This document shows, in pieces, positions 4,096 to 5,029 of a DNA stretch of 5,029 nt. Below the pieces are notes generated by a model, which saw nothing but the letters and a program-made list of their open reading frames with translations, was not told where the DNA came from and made no database searches. The number at the start of each line of letters is the position of its first letter. Position 1 is the first letter of the stretch. The stretch comes from CAYNOZ01 sp964398955 (lineage in GTDB: Archaea > Methanobacteriota_B > Thermococci > Thermococcales > CAYNOZ01), in assembly GCA_964398955.1 (NCBI GenBank), contig CAYNOZ010000085.1, positions 1 to 5,029 of the forward strand, given 5' to 3'. The translations under genes were made by a program, and so were the position numbers.

Positions 4096-5028
4096 TCACC
4101 CTTCTGTTACCAGATCCTTGATCTGATCCGGTACCTTATCTTTATCATTCACTACTGCCGGTGTGATCGGTGGTTGACCCATCTCTTGCATTACATTATC
4201 CCCAGTTTCAGATAACGCAAATTCCACGAATTTTGCCGCTAATTCCGGATTTTCAGCATTTTTCGGTATAGTTATACCGTACACAATTGGTTTACCCGAA
4301 GCTTTTTCCCCTGTTGCCCTTTTAACTACAGCTTTCTTATAGAAATCAGTGTATTCAACAGAACTTAAATCTATTTGAGTAGGTAGCTGTACAAACTCAA
4401 AATCATGTTGTTGAGCAACGCTTCTGTAAATGAAGAAATAATCAATTGAACCGGTTTCTAATCCTGAAACTAGATCAGTTTCCTTTGGTCTTAACATTAT
4501 TTTATCACTTGGATTAGCTTGACTAGATTCCGGCATCAAAACCATTCTACCATCTTCAGTTTCATTATCCTTTATGTTTGAGTTACTTTCAATTAAGTTC
4601 TCGAAGATTTGATCATTTCCATAATGAAATTCTGCTAATTCTATAACCATTTGACTTCTGTACCCACAGGGATCCTGATTTGGATCTGAAAAACCAAATT
4701 TCACACCATCTTTCTGAAGTATTCTGTACCAATTCTCTGAATTTATTTCTTCAGAAAATTTGCTTTCTTCATTGTAAGCCAGTACCATCTGATTCTTCGC
4801 AAATCTTCCATACCAGTCAGCATACTCTTCAAACATTAAAGAAGGTATCAATGTATAATCAGCAACAGCAACCACATCAGCTACTTTCCCAGCATCCGTC
4901 ACCTTTCTAACAGTTGTAACACTACCAGCTGCCTCTCTCTGCACATCAACATTAAATTCTTCCTCAAATTTAGACTCAATCTCCTCAAAAGGAACCGCTA
5001 AACTCCCTGCATGAAATATCTTAACCGA
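4096..5028 (-). CDS. wtpA: Tungstate/molybdate-binding protein WtpA, N-terminus outside window
   Basis: This is the extracytoplasmic solute-binding protein that captures tungstate (and molybdate) and hands it to WtpB. The frame stays open to the window edge, so 310 residues are visible and the start, signal peptide and any lipobox cysteine lie beyond the right edge. The GTG at 4944 and other internal starts are not real, because WtpA-like sequence continues upstream: KIFHAGSLAVPFEEIE, then FNVDVQREAAGSV. Further family signatures follow: VADYTLIPSLM, YADWYGRFAKNQMVLAY, INSENWYRILQ, GFSDPNQDPCGYRSQM, DYFFIYRSVAQQHDF, GKPIVYGITIP and GQPPITPA near the end. These match the WtpA branch better than bacterial ModA, which makes tungstate the likely preferred ligand. 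Homologues bind the oxyanion in six-coordinate form using an Asp and a Glu; I cannot map those residues with certainty. It is the first visible gene of the wtpABC operon; its promoter is out of view. Confidence 0.94.
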   Translation of the reverse strand, partial: SVKIFHAGSLAVPFEEIESKFEEEFNVDVQREAAGSVTTVRKVTDAGKVADVVAVADYTLIPSLMFEEYADWYGRFAKNQMVLAYNEESKFSEEINSENWYRILQKDGVKFGFSDPNQDPCGYRSQMVIELAEFHYGNDQIFENLIESNSNIKDNETEDGRMVLMPESSQANPSDKIMLRPKETDLVSGLETGSIDYFFIYRSVAQQHDFEFVQLPTQIDLSSVEYTDFYKKAVVKRATGEKASGKPIVYGITIPKNAENPELAAKFVEFALSETGDNVMQEMGQPPITPAVVNDKDKVPDQIKDLVTEG

Positions 5029-5029
5029 A

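Noticed and set aside
4680..4910. Plus-strand open frame opposite wtpA
   Set aside because: Antisense shadow of a conserved part of wtpA; the product is low-complexity Ser/His/Gln-rich.
4942..4944. GTG at 4944 as the start of wtpA
   Set aside because: The frame stays open to the window edge and the upstream residues (KIFHAGSLAVPFEE) are a conserved WtpA segment, so the true start is outside the window.

Overview
The window is an AT-rich piece of an archaeal chromosome. The archaeal assignment rests on its gene content: an archaeal-type EF-1beta paired with a four-knuckle zinc-ribbon protein, a RadB recombinase paralogue, a Taw3-type wyosine methyltransferase, a Wtp-type tungstate/molybdate transporter, and a Gly/Met-rich chaperonin-like C-terminus at the left edge. 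RadB points to Euryarchaeota or a related (possibly DPANN) lineage rather than Crenarchaeota. The sequence alone does not fix the taxon further.

Layout. Positions 2-73 (+) hold the last 23 codons of a probable thermosome subunit, followed by a T-rich terminator. Positions 235-708 (+) hold a two-gene translation operon: a 55-residue zinc-ribbon protein, too short for most ORF callers, then aEF-1beta (GDP/GTP exchange on aEF-1A). Positions 712-1290 (-) are taw3, which meets the EF-1beta gene tail to tail with 3 bp between stop codons. Positions 1346-1969 (+) are radB, divergent from taw3 across a gap of about 50 bp in which two TATA-like boxes appear to cross. After a 135-bp convergent spacer comes the wtp operon on the minus strand, transcribed from the right edge leftwards: wtpA (substrate-binding protein, N-terminus outside the window), wtpB (permease) and wtpC (ATPase). 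wtpB and wtpC overlap by 26 bp; wtpA and wtpB are separated by about 97 bp holding a GC-rich hairpin and a T tract.

How the parts work together. Left of position 1970 are informational and housekeeping genes: protein folding, elongation, tRNA-Phe position-37 modification and recombination. Right of it is an ABC importer for tungstate or molybdate, implying that the host makes a tungsten or molybdenum enzyme.

I see no undescribed defence, mobile or biosynthetic system here. The points most worth a second look are a RadB whose usual catalytic-glutamate motif is replaced, and the possibly bistable hairpin plus T tract between wtpA and wtpB. There are no tRNA or rRNA genes, CRISPR arrays or insertion sequences that I can recognise.
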